From the NCBI GenBank assembly GCA_041071465.1, contig CP163498.1, forward strand, positions 1 to 64,000: DNA of 64,000 bases, written 5' to 3'. This DNA is from Pseudomonas putida. Lineage in GTDB: Bacteria; Pseudomonadota; Gammaproteobacteria; Pseudomonadales; Pseudomonadaceae. Below, in pieces: positions 49,365 through 60,663 of this stretch (positions within the stretch are counted from its first letter, which is position 1; each line of letters opens with the position of its first letter). The notes under the pieces are model-generated. The model did no database searches and had not been told where the DNA came from. It was given only the letters and a program-made list of their open reading frames with translations. The position numbers and the translations under genes are program-made.

Positions 49365-50747
49365 TCAGGCCGTCTGGGCAACCACATTGGCACGCCGCTG
49401 GGTCAGCGAAACCAGCAGGATGAACGCGGTCACCCCCGCAGTCATCAGCGTTTCATAGCGGTAGGCATCGCTGAACAGCATGTAGCCCAGCACCATGACG
49501 ATGGTGCCGATCACCAGCCAGGTCAGCCACGGGAACAGCCACATCTTCAGCTCGAGCGGGCGCCCTTCACGTTCGGCACGGGCACGCATGCGCAGCTGCG
49601 ATACGGCAATCACCAGGTACACCAGCAGGGCGATGGCCCCCGTGGTGGACAACAGGAAGCCGAACACCTTGCCAGGGAACACATAGTTGACCAGGCAGCC
49701 GGCAAAGCCTGCCAGGGTAGAGAAGATCACCGCCACTGTCGGCACGCCGGAACCGGAAATGCGCTTGGTCACGCTCAGCGCCTGACCACGAGCACCCAGC
49801 GAGTAGAGCATGCGCGACGCGGTGTACAGCCCCGAGTTCATGCAGCTGGTCACCGCCACCAGTACCACCAGATCGACCAGCAGCTTGGCGCCCGGCACGT
49901 TCAGCACTTCCAGCACGCGCTGGAACGAGCCGACTGCTTTGAGCGCTGGGTCGTTCCAGGCCACCAGGGACACCACCAGGAAGATCGACGCCAGGTAGAA
50001 GATGGCGATGCGATACACCACCAGGTTGGTGGCGCGGCGGATCTTGTCTTTCGGGTTGGCGGTTTCGTCAGCGGCGATGGTGACAATTTCGGCACCGAAG
50101 AACGAGAAGATGGTGATCAGTACGCCCCCCAACACCGTCCCGAAGCCATTGGGCATGAAACCACCGTTGTCCCACAGCCGGCTGACTCCAGAGACTTCAG
50201 CCAGCGGCCAGAAGCCGAACACCGCCAAGGTGCACACCCCGATGAAGCCGATGATCGCTACCACCTTGACCAGCGCGAACCAGTACTCGAAGGCACCGAA
50301 GTTCTTCACGCTGACCAGGTTGGTACCCGACAGCACCAGCATGATCAGGAAGGCGAACAGCCAGGACGGCACGCCAGGGAAGTAGGCGTGCAGGATGTCA
50401 GCGCCGGCAATGGCTTCCACCGGAATGATCAGTACCCAGAACCACCAGTACAACCAGCCGATGGTAAAGCCCGCCCAAGGGCCGATGGCCTCCGAGGCAT
50501 AGGTGGAGAACGAGCCGCTGTTGGGGTTGGCGATGGCCATTTCGCCGAGCATGCGCATCACCAGCAGGACCAGCAAGCCGGTCATGGCGTAGGAAATGAG
50601 GATGGCCGGGCCGGCGGTGGCGATGGCGTTGGAAGAACCGATGAACAGGCCGGCGCCGATGATGCCGGCGATGGAGATCATGGACACCTGACGGGAGGTC
50701 AGGCCGTGTTGCAGGGAACGCTGTTTCTTGTTGTCTTGCGAAGCCAT
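49365..50747 (-). CDS. gabP: Amino acid permease, GabP-like
   Basis: 460 residues with 12 predicted helices of the APC family. The N-terminal SRQVSMISIAGIIGAGLFIGSSNAI and FFGAEIVTIAADETANPKDKIRRATN fit the gamma-aminobutyrate permease group. Divergent from a LysR gene, with the omega-aminotransferase gene beyond it, so uptake and transamination of an amino acid are linked. The exact substrate (GABA, 5-aminovalerate or related) is inferred. Confidence 0.85.
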   Translation of the reverse strand: MASQDNKKQRSLQHGLTSRQVSMISIAGIIGAGLFIGSSNAIATAGPAILISYAMTGLLVLLVMRMLGEMAIANPNSGSFSTYASEAIGPWAGFTIGWLYWWFWVLIIPVEAIAGADILHAYFPGVPSWLFAFLIMLVLSGTNLVSVKNFGAFEYWFALVKVVAIIGFIGVCTLAVFGFWPLAEVSGVSRLWDNGGFMPNGFGTVLGGVLITIFSFFGAEIVTIAADETANPKDKIRRATNLVVYRIAIFYLASIFLVVSLVAWNDPALKAVGSFQRVLEVLNVPGAKLLVDLVVLVAVTSCMNSGLYTASRMLYSLGARGQALSVTKRISGSGVPTVAVIFSTLAGFAGCLVNYVFPGKVFGFLLSTTGAIALLVYLVIAVSQLRMRARAEREGRPLELKMWLFPWLTWLVIGTIVMVLGYMLFSDAYRYETLMTAGVTAFILLVSLTQRRANVVAQTA

Positions 50748-51001
50748 GAAGAACCCTCGAATGGGTCGGCCGCAGCAAAGCGGCTGAAGGTCGGAGCAGA
50801 ATTCTTATAAATTTCTGATTGTCGTTGTTGTTGTTTTGCAGATGCCGGAAGCGGGTACTGACCTCCTCTTCGCATGACCGGTTGTAATCGTTGATCCAGG
50901 TCAGTATTAATCTATAGGCCGGGTCAACAAACGACCTTTTCGAACCACATGATTCCGTTTTGGAATGAACTTCATCCTTTTTTGCTCGGTATTTGCCCGT
51001 C

Positions 51002-51898
51002 ATGTCCAAACGCCTGATGCCTTCGACCACCGCCCTTCAGTGCTTCGAAGCGGCCGCCCGCCACCTCAGTTTCACCCGTGCGGCCCAGGAACTGCACCTG
51101 ACCCAGAGCGCTGTCAGCAAGCAGGTGGCGCAGCTTGAGGACATGCTCTCGCACTCGCTGTTTCAGCGCATTCGACGGCGCCTGCACCTGACCCCGGCCG
51201 GCGCGCTGTACCTCACCGAAGTGAACAAGATCCTCACCCAGATCGACATCTCCAGCCGCTACATCCTCAGCTACGGCGACGAAACCGAAGTGCTGCGCAT
51301 CGCCACCCAACCCACCTTCGGCGCGCGCTGGCTGGTGCCCAAGCTCAAGGGTTTTGGCGACCGCTACCCACGCATTCACCTGGATGTACGCAACGAGCTG
51401 GAGCCGTTCGACCTGGTACAGGCCAAGGCCGACATCGCCTTTTTCTTCGGTCAGGGCACCTGGCCTGGTGCAACCTGCATCGAGCTGTTCAGCGAAGAAG
51501 TGGTGCCCGTCTGCAGCCCGCAGCTGCTGGCCAATCACCGATTCGACAGCGCCCAGGCGCTGACCGAGCACCGCCTGCTGCAGTGCGTGTCGCGGCCGGA
51601 AGCCTGGCATGAGTGGTTTCTCGGGCTGGGGCTGCACAGCCAGAACAGCTACCACGGGCCGCGCTTCGACACGTTCTACCTGTGCATCCGGGCGGCCATT
51701 GCCGGCTGCGGCATTGCCCTGATACCACGCTACCTGGTGGCCGAAGAACTGAGCGAGGGCAAGCTGGTGGTGGCTTGGGACCACCCGGTGGCGAGCAATG
51801 GCCGGCACTTCATTGCCCATGCCGAGCATGCGGCCGAAGTGCCGAAGATCAGGGCTTTTGTGCAGTGGATCCGCGAACGGGTGGCTGAGGGGGACTGA
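51002..51898 (+). CDS. LysR-family regulator, GcvA-like
   Basis: 298 residues. The helix-turn-helix is STTALQCFEAAARHLSFTRAAQELHLTQSAVSKQVAQLED, followed by a GcvA-type effector domain (LRIATQPTFGARWLVPKLKGF). It is divergent from the permease and 121 bp before the aminotransferase, so it probably controls both. The ATG at 51002 starts the family pattern. Confidence 0.9.
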   Translation: MSKRLMPSTTALQCFEAAARHLSFTRAAQELHLTQSAVSKQVAQLEDMLSHSLFQRIRRRLHLTPAGALYLTEVNKILTQIDISSRYILSYGDETEVLRIATQPTFGARWLVPKLKGFGDRYPRIHLDVRNELEPFDLVQAKADIAFFFGQGTWPGATCIELFSEEVVPVCSPQLLANHRFDSAQALTEHRLLQCVSRPEAWHEWFLGLGLHSQNSYHGPRFDTFYLCIRAAIAGCGIALIPRYLVAEELSEGKLVVAWDHPVASNGRHFIAHAEHAAEVPKIRAFVQWIRERVAEGD

Positions 51899-52019
51899 TT
51901 CAACCGATCCCGGCCAGATCACGAATCCAGGGAATGACCGCAATCGAATAATTCGTTTGCGAAATACCCCCTCGACACGCTTGGATAATAAGAAACTCGA
52001 ACAAAGGTCCCGCGTGCCC

Positions 52020-53270
52020 ATGAACCAGGAAAGTATCAGCCAATCCATCGCCATCGTTCACCCGATCACACTTTCCCATGGCCGCAATGCCGAAGTCTGG
52101 GACACCGACGGCAAACGCTATATCGACTTTGTCGGCGGTATCGGTGTACTCAACCTGGGCCACTGCAACCCGGCCGTGGTCGAGGCCATCCAGGCCCAGG
52201 CCACCCGCCTGACCCACTACGCCTTCAACGCGGCACCTCACGGCCCGTACCTTGCGTTGATGGAGCAGCTGAGCCAGTTCGTGCCCGTCAGCTACCCACT
52301 GGCCGGCATGCTCACCAACAGCGGCGCGGAAGCAGCGGAAAACGCCCTGAAAGTGGCCCGCGGCGCTACCGGCAAGCGCGCCATCATCGCCTTCGACGGT
52401 GGCTTCCATGGGCGCACCCTGGCCACCTTGAACCTCAACGGCAAAGTCGCCCCTTACAAGCAACGGGTCGGAGAACTGCCCGGGCCGGTGTACCACCTGC
52501 CCTACCCCAGCGCCGACACCGGGGTGACCTGCGAACAGGCACTCAAGGCCATGGACCGCCTGTTCAGCGTCGAGCTGGCCGTGGAAGACGTGGCAGCGTT
52601 CATCTTCGAACCGGTACAAGGCGAAGGCGGCTTCCTCGCCCTGGACCCGGCCTTCGCCCAGGCCCTGCGCCGCTTCTGCGACGAGCGCGGCATCCTGATC
52701 ATCATCGACGAGATCCAGTCGGGCTTTGGCCGCACCGGCCAGCGCTTCGCCTTCCCGCGCCTGGGCATCGAGCCCGACCTGCTGCTGCTGGCCAAGAGCA
52801 TTGCCGGTGGCATGCCACTGGGTGCGGTGGTCGGGCGCAAGGAATTGATGGCATCGCTGCCCAAGGGCGGCCTGGGTGGCACCTATTCAGGCAACCCGAT
52901 TGCCTGTGCGGCAGCCCTGGCCAGCCTGGCGCAGATGACCGACGAAAACGTCGCCACCTGGGGTGAGCGCCAGGAGCAGGCGATCGTCAGCCGTGTCGAG
53001 CGCTGGAAGTCCTCGGGCCTGAGCCCGTACATCGGCCGCCTGACCGGCGTGGGCGCCATGCGCGGTATCGAGTTCGTCAATGCCGACGGCAGCCCGGCAC
53101 CGGCGCCACTGGCCAAGGTGATGGAGGCGGCGCGGGCCAAGGGCCTGCTGCTGATGCCCAGCGGCAAAGCGCGGCACATCATCCGCCTGCTGGCCCCCCT
53201 GACCATCGAGGCCGAGGTGCTCGAAGAAGGCCTGGATATCCTCGAGCAGTGCCTGACGGAGCTGAACTGA
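52020..53270 (+). CDS. gabT: PLP-dependent class III aminotransferase (GabT-like)
   Basis: 416 residues, fold type I. It has the TNSGAEAAENALKVARGATG phosphate-binding region, the Asp in IIIDEIQSGFGRTG and the PLP lysine in LLAKSIAGGMPLGAV. The family transfers omega-amino groups (4-aminobutyrate, 5-aminovalerate) or acts on 2-aminoadipate. From synteny this may be the P. putida enzyme linked with 2-aminoadipate in lysine breakdown, but that assignment is from memory and not proven here. The start at 52020 fits the family. Confidence 0.88.
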   Translation: MNQESISQSIAIVHPITLSHGRNAEVWDTDGKRYIDFVGGIGVLNLGHCNPAVVEAIQAQATRLTHYAFNAAPHGPYLALMEQLSQFVPVSYPLAGMLTNSGAEAAENALKVARGATGKRAIIAFDGGFHGRTLATLNLNGKVAPYKQRVGELPGPVYHLPYPSADTGVTCEQALKAMDRLFSVELAVEDVAAFIFEPVQGEGGFLALDPAFAQALRRFCDERGILIIIDEIQSGFGRTGQRFAFPRLGIEPDLLLLAKSIAGGMPLGAVVGRKELMASLPKGGLGGTYSGNPIACAAALASLAQMTDENVATWGERQEQAIVSRVERWKSSGLSPYIGRLTGVGAMRGIEFVNADGSPAPAPLAKVMEAARAKGLLLMPSGKARHIIRLLAPLTIEAEVLEEGLDILEQCLTELN

Positions 53271-53273
53271 GGT

Positions 53274-53576
53274 TTACAGACCCAGTTCTTGCGGGGTGAG
53301 CATGTCGGACTCGAAGGCAATCCAGCCGCCTTCGAGCTCAGCGTGGCCATTGACGATCGGGCCGTAGTAGGTCAGGCCGTTTTCCAAGGTCACGCAGATA
53401 TGCGTGGCGCTTTTTTCTGGGGCCGCGAGCGTACCGACGAAATGCACCTTTTTCAGGGTTTCGGTCACCGCCTCCAGGCCAACGCGCATGTTGGGGTTTT
53501 CCGAGGCCTCGGTATCTCCGCCACGGTCTTCGGCGCTGATGGTCACGGTGGCGGTGTACGGGTACTGGGTGCTCAA
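53274..53576 (-). CDS. Conserved hypothetical protein
   Basis: 100 residues with no signal or membrane segment. The sequence alternates polar and hydrophobic residues (YTATVTISAEDRGG; HFVGTLAAPEKSATHICVTLENGLTYYGP), suggesting an all-beta fold. It is convergent with the aminotransferase gene, 3 bp from its stop. I do not recognise a family. Confidence 0.6.
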   Translation of the reverse strand: MSTQYPYTATVTISAEDRGGDTEASENPNMRVGLEAVTETLKKVHFVGTLAAPEKSATHICVTLENGLTYYGPIVNGHAELEGGWIAFESDMLTPQELGL

Positions 53577-53735
53577 GCGGGGTTACCTCATTGGGTGTGT
53601 AGGCGTATGGGCGCGTAGAGTACGGCAGGCGGCCCCTGTTGTCTCTACTGGCCTCATCGCCAGCAAAAGGTGATCTGCCTGCCCCGATCTGTTAGGGTGC
53701 CCGCCGATGCACGCCACACCACACGAGGATCCCGA

Positions 53736-54161
53736 GTGAGCGCCGAAGAACCCCTGATCGCCGACCTGTTCGACGTCGACAAACGCCTGTCCCTCAAGCC
53801 TGTCGTGGACTTCAACAGTTACCTGCGCAACGCCTTCGGCGAAGGCCCGTGCCGCTGCCACCGCTGCCTTGAAGGTGCCGACCCAAGCACCTACAGCCAC
53901 GCGCACGACTTCACCTTCGAGGGCCGCCAGTGGCACCGCCGCTTCGCCAGCACCGCCGGCAGCGACGTCGGCCAGGTGTTGAAAAAGGCCTGGCTGTCCT
54001 ACACCAAAGCCGACCTCAACCTGATCGGCGTGCTGGACCTGACCACCCTCAAGACCTTTACCGAAGACGCCCTGCACGCGCGCCTGCTGGCCTTGCTGCC
54101 GGCCAGCGGCCTGGCCCGTGAAGTGGATGGCCAATGGATGCTGCAAGCCCAGGCCGACTGA
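53736..54161 (+). CDS. Hypothetical protein with CRCHRC motif
   Basis: 141 residues starting with GTG (SAEEPLIADLFDVDKRLSLK). A CRCHRC sequence near residue 37 could bind a metal. The rest is helical, with KKAWLSYTKADLNLIGVLDL. It lies 73 bp before the EF-G gene on the same strand. No known family was recognised. Confidence 0.6.
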   Translation: MSAEEPLIADLFDVDKRLSLKPVVDFNSYLRNAFGEGPCRCHRCLEGADPSTYSHAHDFTFEGRQWHRRFASTAGSDVGQVLKKAWLSYTKADLNLIGVLDLTTLKTFTEDALHARLLALLPASGLAREVDGQWMLQAQAD

Positions 54162-54234
54162 CGGCCCGGCGGCACGGCAGGATTCCACCGGTCTGCTAAC
54201 GTGGTGGAATCCGCCCATTCGCAGGTAGTCCGCC

Positions 54235-56355
54235 ATGGCCCGCACAACGCCCATCGAGCTGTACCGCAATATCGGCATCGTCGCCCACGTGGACGCCGGC
54301 AAGACCACGACCACCGAGCGGATCCTGTTCTACACCGGGGTCAACCACAAGATGGGCGAGGTGCACGATGGCGCCGCGACCATGGACTGGATGGCCCAGG
54401 AGCAGGAGCGCGGCATCACCATCACCTCGGCGGCGACCACGGCCTTCTGGCAAGGCTCGACCAAGCAATTCCCCGACAAGTACCGCTTCAACATCATCGA
54501 TACCCCCGGCCACGTCGACTTCACCATCGAGGTGGAGCGCTCGTTGCGCGTGCTCGATGGTGCGGTGGTGGTCTTCAGCGGTGCTGACGGGGTAGAGCCG
54601 CAGTCCGAGACAGTCTGGCGCCAGGCCAACAAATACCATGTGCCACGCCTGGCCTACATCAACAAGATGGACCGCCAGGGCGCCGACTTCCTGCGCGTGG
54701 TCAAACAGATCGACAAGCGCCTGGGGCACCACCCGGTGCCGATACAGCTCGCCATCGGCAGTGAAGAGAACTTCATTGGCCAGATCGACCTGGTGAAGAT
54801 GAAGGCCATTTACTGGAACGATGACGACCATGGCACGAGTTATCGCGAAGAAGAGATCCCCGAGGAGCTCAAGGCGCTGGCCGACGAATGGCGCGCGCAC
54901 ATGCTCGAAGCGGCGGCCGAGGCCAATGACGAGCTGACCATGAAGTTTCTCGACGGCGAGGAACTTAGCATCGACGAGGTCAAGGCTGCCCTGCGCCAGC
55001 GTACTATCGCCAACGAAATCGTGCCGACCATCCTTGGTTCATCGTTCAAGAACAAGGGTGTGCCGCTGATGCTCGATGCCGTCATCGACTACCTGCCCGC
55101 CCCGTCCGAAATCCCGGCGATCAAAGGCACCGACCCGGATGACGAAGCAAAACACCTGGAGCGCCACGCCGACGACAAGGAACCATTTTCGGCATTGGCC
55201 TTCAAGATTGCCACCGACCCCTTTGTTGGCACCCTCACCTTCGCCCGCGTGTACTCCGGTGTGCTCAGTTCAGGCAACGCGGTACTCAACTCGGTCAAAG
55301 GCAAGAAGGAACGCATCGGCCGCATGGTACAGATGCACGCCAACCAGCGCGCCGAAATCAAGGACGTGTGCGCCGGCGACATCGCCGCACTGATCGGCAT
55401 GAAGGATGTGACTACCGGCGACACCCTGTGCGACATCGACAAACCGATCATCCTGGAACGCATGGATTTCCCCGACCCCGTGATTTCCGTGGCCGTGGAA
55501 CCGAAGACCAAGGCCGATCAGGAAAAAATGGGTATCGCCCTGGGCAAGCTGGCCCAGGAGGACCCATCGTTTCGCGTACGTACGGATGAAGAAACCGGTC
55601 AGACCATCATCTCCGGCATGGGCGAATTGCACCTGGACATCATCGTCGACCGCATGCGCCGCGAGTTCAATGTCGAAGCCAATATCGGCAAGCCGCAGGT
55701 GGCCTACCGCGAAAAAATCCGCAACACCTGCGAGATCGAGGGGCGCTTCGTCCGCCAGTCCGGCGGGCGCGGCCAATATGGCCACTGCTGGATCCGCTTT
55801 GCGCCTGGCGATGAGGGCAAGGAGGGCCTGGAATTCGTCAACGAGATTGTCGGCGGCGTAGTGCCGCGCGAGTACATCCCGGCAATCCAGAAAGGCATCG
55901 AAGAACAAATGAAAAACGGCGTACTTGCCGGTTACCCGCTGATCAACCTCAAGGCCGCGGTGTTCGACGGTTCCTATCACGACGTCGACTCCAACGAAAT
56001 GGCCTACAAGATCGCCGCGTCGATGGCCACCAAGCAGCTGTCGCAGAAAGGCGGCGCGGTGCTGCTGGAGCCGGTGATGAAGGTCGAGGTGGTTACGCCC
56101 GAAGAGTATCAGGGGGACATCATGGGCGACCTGAGCCGCCGCCGAGGCATGATCCAGGACGGCGACGAGACGCCTGCAGGTAAGGTGATTCGCGCCGAAG
56201 TACCACTGGGGGAGATGTTCGGCTATGCCACCTCAATGCGCTCGATGACCCAAGGGCGCGCAAGCTACACGATGGAGTTCACCAAATACGCCGAGGCACC
56301 GGCAAACATTGTCGAGACGATCATCAGCAAGAGCCAGGGCAAAACCAAAACCTAA
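54235..56355 (+). CDS. fusB: Elongation factor G, second copy
   Basis: 706 residues, full length. GTPase motifs: [16 protein letters not shown] (P-loop), [16 protein letters not shown] and [10 protein letters not shown]. Domains II-V follow, with [14 protein letters not shown] and [19 protein letters not shown]. Many Pseudomonas carry two EF-G genes, one in the str operon and one alone; this is the lone copy. It drives translocation or ribosome recycling. Confidence 0.93.
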   Translation: MARTTPIELYRNIGIVAHVDAGKTTTTERILFYTGVNHKMGEVHDGAATMDWMAQEQERGITITSAATTAFWQGSTKQFPDKYRFNIIDTPGHVDFTIEVERSLRVLDGAVVVFSGADGVEPQSETVWRQANKYHVPRLAYINKMDRQGADFLRVVKQIDKRLGHHPVPIQLAIGSEENFIGQIDLVKMKAIYWNDDDHGTSYREEEIPEELKALADEWRAHMLEAAAEANDELTMKFLDGEELSIDEVKAALRQRTIANEIVPTILGSSFKNKGVPLMLDAVIDYLPAPSEIPAIKGTDPDDEAKHLERHADDKEPFSALAFKIATDPFVGTLTFARVYSGVLSSGNAVLNSVKGKKERIGRMVQMHANQRAEIKDVCAGDIAALIGMKDVTTGDTLCDIDKPIILERMDFPDPVISVAVEPKTKADQEKMGIALGKLAQEDPSFRVRTDEETGQTIISGMGELHLDIIVDRMRREFNVEANIGKPQVAYREKIRNTCEIEGRFVRQSGGRGQYGHCWIRFAPGDEGKEGLEFVNEIVGGVVPREYIPAIQKGIEEQMKNGVLAGYPLINLKAAVFDGSYHDVDSNEMAYKIAASMATKQLSQKGGAVLLEPVMKVEVVTPEEYQGDIMGDLSRRRGMIQDGDETPAGKVIRAEVPLGEMFGYATSMRSMTQGRASYTMEFTKYAEAPANIVETIISKSQGKTKT

Positions 56356-56427
56356 CCCTCCGATGGCGCTCCAGTCCTCCAGTTTTCGCCAAACCCCTGG
56401 AGGGCTGGCCACCCAACCCTGCAAGCC

Positions 56428-57876
56428 TCAGTGCTGCTCGCCTGCCCGCTTCAACAGCGTCTTGCACCGCTCCGACAAATGCACCACCCGCAGTTGCTTG
56501 CCCGCTTTGGCATAGCGCTCACGCAGTGTTTTCAACGCCGCGATTGCCGAGTAGTCGACAAAGCTCAAATGCTGGCAGTCAAGCGTGACCTTGCCTGGGT
56601 CGTTGGCCGGGTCGAACTGGTTGAGGAACGGTGTGGTCGAGGCAAAGAACAGCGTGCCATGCACCTGGTAATGCTTGCCCCCTTCGCCATCCTCATGGCT
56701 GTCGGCATACAGCTCTCGCGCATGCTGCCAGGCAAAGTTCACCGCCGCGATGATGATACCGAACAGCACTGCCGTGGCCAGGTCGGTGAATACCGTGACC
56801 ACGGTCACCGCAATGATCGCCAGCACATCGTTCACCGGCACCTTGTGGAGCACCCGCAGCGACGCCCAGGCGAAGGTCTGCTGAGCCACCACGAACATCA
56901 CCCCCACCAGCGCCGCCAGCGGAATACGCTCGATCAGCGGCGACAGGAACAACACGAACAGCAAGATCATCACCCCGGCCACTACGCCCGACAACCGGCC
57001 ACGGCCATTGGAGCTGAGGTTGATCACCGTCTGCCCGATCATCGCGCAGCCACCCATGCCACCGCACAGGCCCGAGACCATGTTGGCGGCACCCAATGCC
57101 ACACACTCGCGGTCCGGAAAGCCACGGCTCTCGGTGATTTCATCGGTCAGGTTGAGGGTGAGCAGGGTTTCCAGCAGGCCGACCATGGCCATCAACACCG
57201 CGTAGGGGGCAATGACCTTCAGGGTGTGCAGATTCCAGGGCACATCCGGCAGCGCCAACCCTGGCAGGCCGCCGGCGATATGCGCCATGTCGCCCAGGGT
57301 ACGGGTGGGCAGGCCCAACAGGTACACCAGCAGGCCGACACCGAGAATCGCCACCAGCGCCGGCGGCACCGCACGCGTCAGCCTGGGTAGCAGGTAGACC
57401 ACCACCATGGTCAGTGCCACCAAACCGATCATCAAGTACAGCGGCGCGCCACTGAGCCAGTGATCGCCGTCCTTGAAATGCTCGAGCTGGGCCATGGCAA
57501 TGACGATTGCCAGGCCGTTGACGAAGCCCAGCATGACCGGGTAAGGCACCAGGCGCACCAGCTTGCCCAGCCTCAACAGACCGAACAGGATCATCACCAC
57601 GCCACCCAGCAGCACCGTGGCCAACAGGTATTGCACACCGTGCTGCACCACCAACGCGACGATCACCACCGCCATCGAGCCAGCGGCGCCGGAGATCATT
57701 CCGGGTCGACCGCCGAACAGCGCAGTCAGGGTACAGATGATGAACGCGCCATACAGGCCCATCAGCGGGTTGAGGTGGGCCACCAGGGCAAAAGCGATGC
57801 ATTCGGGCACAAGGGCGAACGCGGTGGTCAGGCCGGCGAGCAGGTCGGCGCGTAGTCGGGCGGGCTTCATGGACAT
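56428..57876 (-). CDS. SulP-family anion transporter with STAS domain
   Basis: 482 residues. The membrane domain has about 11-12 helices (LLAGLTTAFALVPECIAFALVAHLNPLMGLYGAF; GGMGGCAMIGQTVINLSSNGRGRLSGV). The C-terminal STAS domain has VTLDCQHLSFVDYSAIAALKTLRERY. Substrates in this family are sulfate, bicarbonate or dicarboxylates; none can be chosen from the sequence. A second ATG at 57870 is possible. Confidence 0.9.
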   Translation of the reverse strand: MSMKPARLRADLLAGLTTAFALVPECIAFALVAHLNPLMGLYGAFIICTLTALFGGRPGMISGAAGSMAVVIVALVVQHGVQYLLATVLLGGVVMILFGLLRLGKLVRLVPYPVMLGFVNGLAIVIAMAQLEHFKDGDHWLSGAPLYLMIGLVALTMVVVYLLPRLTRAVPPALVAILGVGLLVYLLGLPTRTLGDMAHIAGGLPGLALPDVPWNLHTLKVIAPYAVLMAMVGLLETLLTLNLTDEITESRGFPDRECVALGAANMVSGLCGGMGGCAMIGQTVINLSSNGRGRLSGVVAGVMILLFVLFLSPLIERIPLAALVGVMFVVAQQTFAWASLRVLHKVPVNDVLAIIAVTVVTVFTDLATAVLFGIIIAAVNFAWQHARELYADSHEDGEGGKHYQVHGTLFFASTTPFLNQFDPANDPGKVTLDCQHLSFVDYSAIAALKTLRERYAKAGKQLRVVHLSERCKTLLKRAGEQH

Positions 57877-58092
57877 CCTGTGGTGCGGTCCGGGCGGACG
57901 TTACAAAAACGAGGGGCGCGATGTTACGGAATTTGTCTGACAGCGGCCACCGCTCTCGGCTTTGCAGCGTCAGGCACCCATGCTCGCCTGGCGCGCTGGG
58001 CAAACGTAGACAAAAGACAACTTGTGATCTGGAACCGGCACAACCCAGGCAAATTTGCCATCATGATCATTCCACCTGCGGAGATCATGGAC

Positions 58093-58863
58093 ATGCCGCT
58101 ACGCCCCCTTTTCGCTTCCCTGCTGCTCGTTGCCAGCTACGCCGCCCAGGCCGCCACCGAGGTGGTGCCGCTGCAGCACCGCGCCAGCGCCGAACTGCTA
58201 CCTGCCGCACAGGCATTCATCGGCAAGGACGGTACGGTCAGCGCCTTCGAGAACAAACTGATCGTCAACGCCAGCCCCGAGCGCATCGACGACCTGCGCG
58301 CCCTGCTGCAACAGCTGGACACCGCCCCCAAGCGCCTGCTGATCAGCGTCGACAACAACGACAGCAACTTCCAGGATAACCGTGGCAATGCACGCGTCAT
58401 CCACTACGGCACCAGCAACCGCGACGGCGGCATGCAGCAAGTGCAAGCCAGCGAAGGCCAGCCAGCGCTGATCCAGGTTGGCCAGAGCATCCCGATCACC
58501 AGCACCAGCACCGACGGCTACGGGCGCATCCAGAGCAACACCGAATACCGCAACGTGACCCAAGGTTTCTACGTCACACCAAGCCTGAGCGGCGATACGG
58601 TTCGTCTGCAAATAAGCACCAATAACGACCGCATCAGCCAGGAACGTGCAGATGTAGTGAAAGTTCAAAGTACCGACACGACAGTCACCGGCAGGCTGGG
58701 TGAATGGATCACCCTGGCAGGCTACAACCAGCAGAGCCAAGCCGACCGGAGTACGTCAAGCCGTAGTTACAGCACCCAGCGCGGGGAAAACATGACATTA
58801 CGTGTCAAAGTCGACCTTCTCGACGGATCCCAGGCAATTCAAGGCCTCGACCAAAGGCCTTGA
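58093..58863 (+). CDS. Secretin N-domain-like periplasmic protein
   Basis: 256 residues: signal peptide PLRPLFASLLLVASYAAQA, followed by an N-domain-type segment (VVPLQHRASAELLPAAQAFIGKDGTVSAFENKLIVNASPERIDDLRALLQQLD) as found in secretins and related proteins. The remaining part is polar and Ser/Thr-rich with a beta pattern. There is no secretin pore domain, so it is not a channel. The start at 58093 has GGAG at the best distance. Confidence 0.75.
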   Translation: MPLRPLFASLLLVASYAAQAATEVVPLQHRASAELLPAAQAFIGKDGTVSAFENKLIVNASPERIDDLRALLQQLDTAPKRLLISVDNNDSNFQDNRGNARVIHYGTSNRDGGMQQVQASEGQPALIQVGQSIPITSTSTDGYGRIQSNTEYRNVTQGFYVTPSLSGDTVRLQISTNNDRISQERADVVKVQSTDTTVTGRLGEWITLAGYNQQSQADRSTSSRSYSTQRGENMTLRVKVDLLDGSQAIQGLDQRP

Positions 58864-59320
58864 AACTGACTGCCAAGTCGCATTAGACCAAAGATGTAGT
58901 AAGTAGAAAAAACCACTACAAAACATTTGACAGGGTCTTTTTCCCAAGGGCATGATGGCCTCGCTCCCGCTAATCAGGGGCCCTGGCAAGGGCCTTCGAG
59001 GCGTGCTCCTCCCCACCCCTGGAGGCGTCTCGTGTCTATACGGCCCACAAGGCGGTTCGACGGGATTGCGACTGCAACGAAGAAGTTGTCCCGAGGGACG
59101 GAAGCGCATCACCGCAGTACTGGCAATCGCGTAGCACCGCAGCAAGGCAACCACGAGCCGACCTGCCGGAGCACACCTTCGCCTGGCCTGCCCACCCTTC
59201 CCCTTCGAGCCTTCGCGTTCGCCGCCGCACTCCTGCGAACAGGACAGCCGCCAAGCGCCCTGATCTGCACCCGAGCATCAGCACAATTAACCCAAGATCG
59301 ATGCGACGAGGTTTATTTCC
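58864..59320. other. Intergenic region before aceA
   Basis: 457 bp without a recognisable gene. It contains a GC-rich block around 58970-59030 with small dyads (GGGGCCC) and ends in a purine-rich site before aceA (GCGACGAGG). It should hold the aceA promoter and a long leader; I see no clear operator. Confidence 0.5.
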
Positions 59321-60645
59321 ATGGCACTGACACGCGAACAGCAAATTGCAGCCCTCGAGAAAGACTGGGCCGAGAACCCGCGCTGGAAAGGCGTGACCCG
59401 TACCTACACCGCCGCTGATGTCGTTCGCCTGCGTGGCTCCTGCAGCCAGAGCACACCCTGGCCCGTCAGGGTGCAGAAAAACTGTGGAAGCTGGTCACCC
59501 AAGGTGCCCACCCATCCTTCCGCCCAGAAAAAGATTTCGTCAACTGCATGGGCGCCCTGACCGGTGGCCAGGCAGTGCAGCAGGTCAAGGCCGGCATCCA
59601 GGCCATCTACCTGTCCGGCTGGCAGGTTGCCGCCGACAACAACTCGGCCGAGTCGATGTACCCTGACCAGTCGTTGTACCCGGTCGACTCGGTACCGACC
59701 GTGGTCAAGCGCATCAACAACTCGTTCCGCCGCGCCGACCAGATCCAGTGGAAAGCCGGCAAGAACCCAGGCGACGAAGGCTACATCGACTACTTCGCAC
59801 CAATCGTGGCCGACGCTGAAGCCGGTTTCGGCGGCGTACTGAACGCCTACGAGCTGATGAAGAACATGATCGAAGCAGGCGCCGCCGGCGTGCACTTCGA
59901 AGACCAGCTGGCCTCGGTGAAAAAATGCGGCCACATGGGCGGCAAGGTACTGGTACCCACCCAGGAAGCCGTACAGAAGCTGGTGGCCGCGCGCCTGGCA
60001 GCTGACGTGTCGGGCGTACCGACCATCATCCTGGCCCGCACCGACGCCAACGCCGCCGACCTGCTGACCAGCGACTGCGACCCGTACGACCAGCCGTTCG
60101 TGATTGGCGAGCGTACCCGTGAAGGCTTCTACAAGGTACGTGCCGGCCTCGACCAGGCAATTTCCCGCGGCCTGGCCTACGCGCCGTACGCCGACCTGAT
60201 CTGGTGTGAAACCGCCAAGCCGGACCTGGACGAAGCCCGCCGCTTCGCCGAAGCGATCAAGAAGGAATACCCGGACCAGATCCTGTCGTACAACTGCTCG
60301 CCGTCCTTCAACTGGAAGAAGAACCTGGACGATGCCACCATCGCCAAATTCCAGCGCGAGCTGTCGGCCATGGGCTACAAACACCAGTTCATCACCCTGG
60401 CTGGCATCCACAACATGTGGCACGGCATGTTCAACCTGGCGCACGACTACGCCCGCAACGACATGACCGCCTACGTGAAACTGCAAGAGCAGGAGTTCGC
60501 TGACGCCAGCAAAGGCTACACCTTCGTGGCGCACCAGCAGGAAGTGGGCACCGGCTACTTCGACGACATGACCACCGTGATCCAGGGTGGCGCATCGTCG
60601 GTGACTGCACTGACCGGCTCCACCGAGGAAGAGCAGTTCCACTGA
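59321..60645 (+). CDS. aceA: Isocitrate lyase (one frameshift)
   Basis: Glyoxylate-bypass enzyme splitting isocitrate into glyoxylate and succinate; 441 residues when repaired, the normal Pseudomonas length. The active-site signature is [14 protein letters not shown], with SPSFNWKK later. One G is missing between 59440 and 59441 (TCCTGCAG should be TCCGTGCAG), restoring [18 protein letters not shown]. Without correction the protein would end after 79 residues. Because it is a core metabolic gene, an assembly error is more likely than loss. Confidence 0.95.
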
Positions 60646-60663
60646 TGGTGGGTTGCTACTGAA

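Noticed and set aside
48579..50810. A 743-codon open frame on the plus strand
   Set aside because: It runs antisense through the GST, thioesterase and permease genes, all of which have strong family matches.
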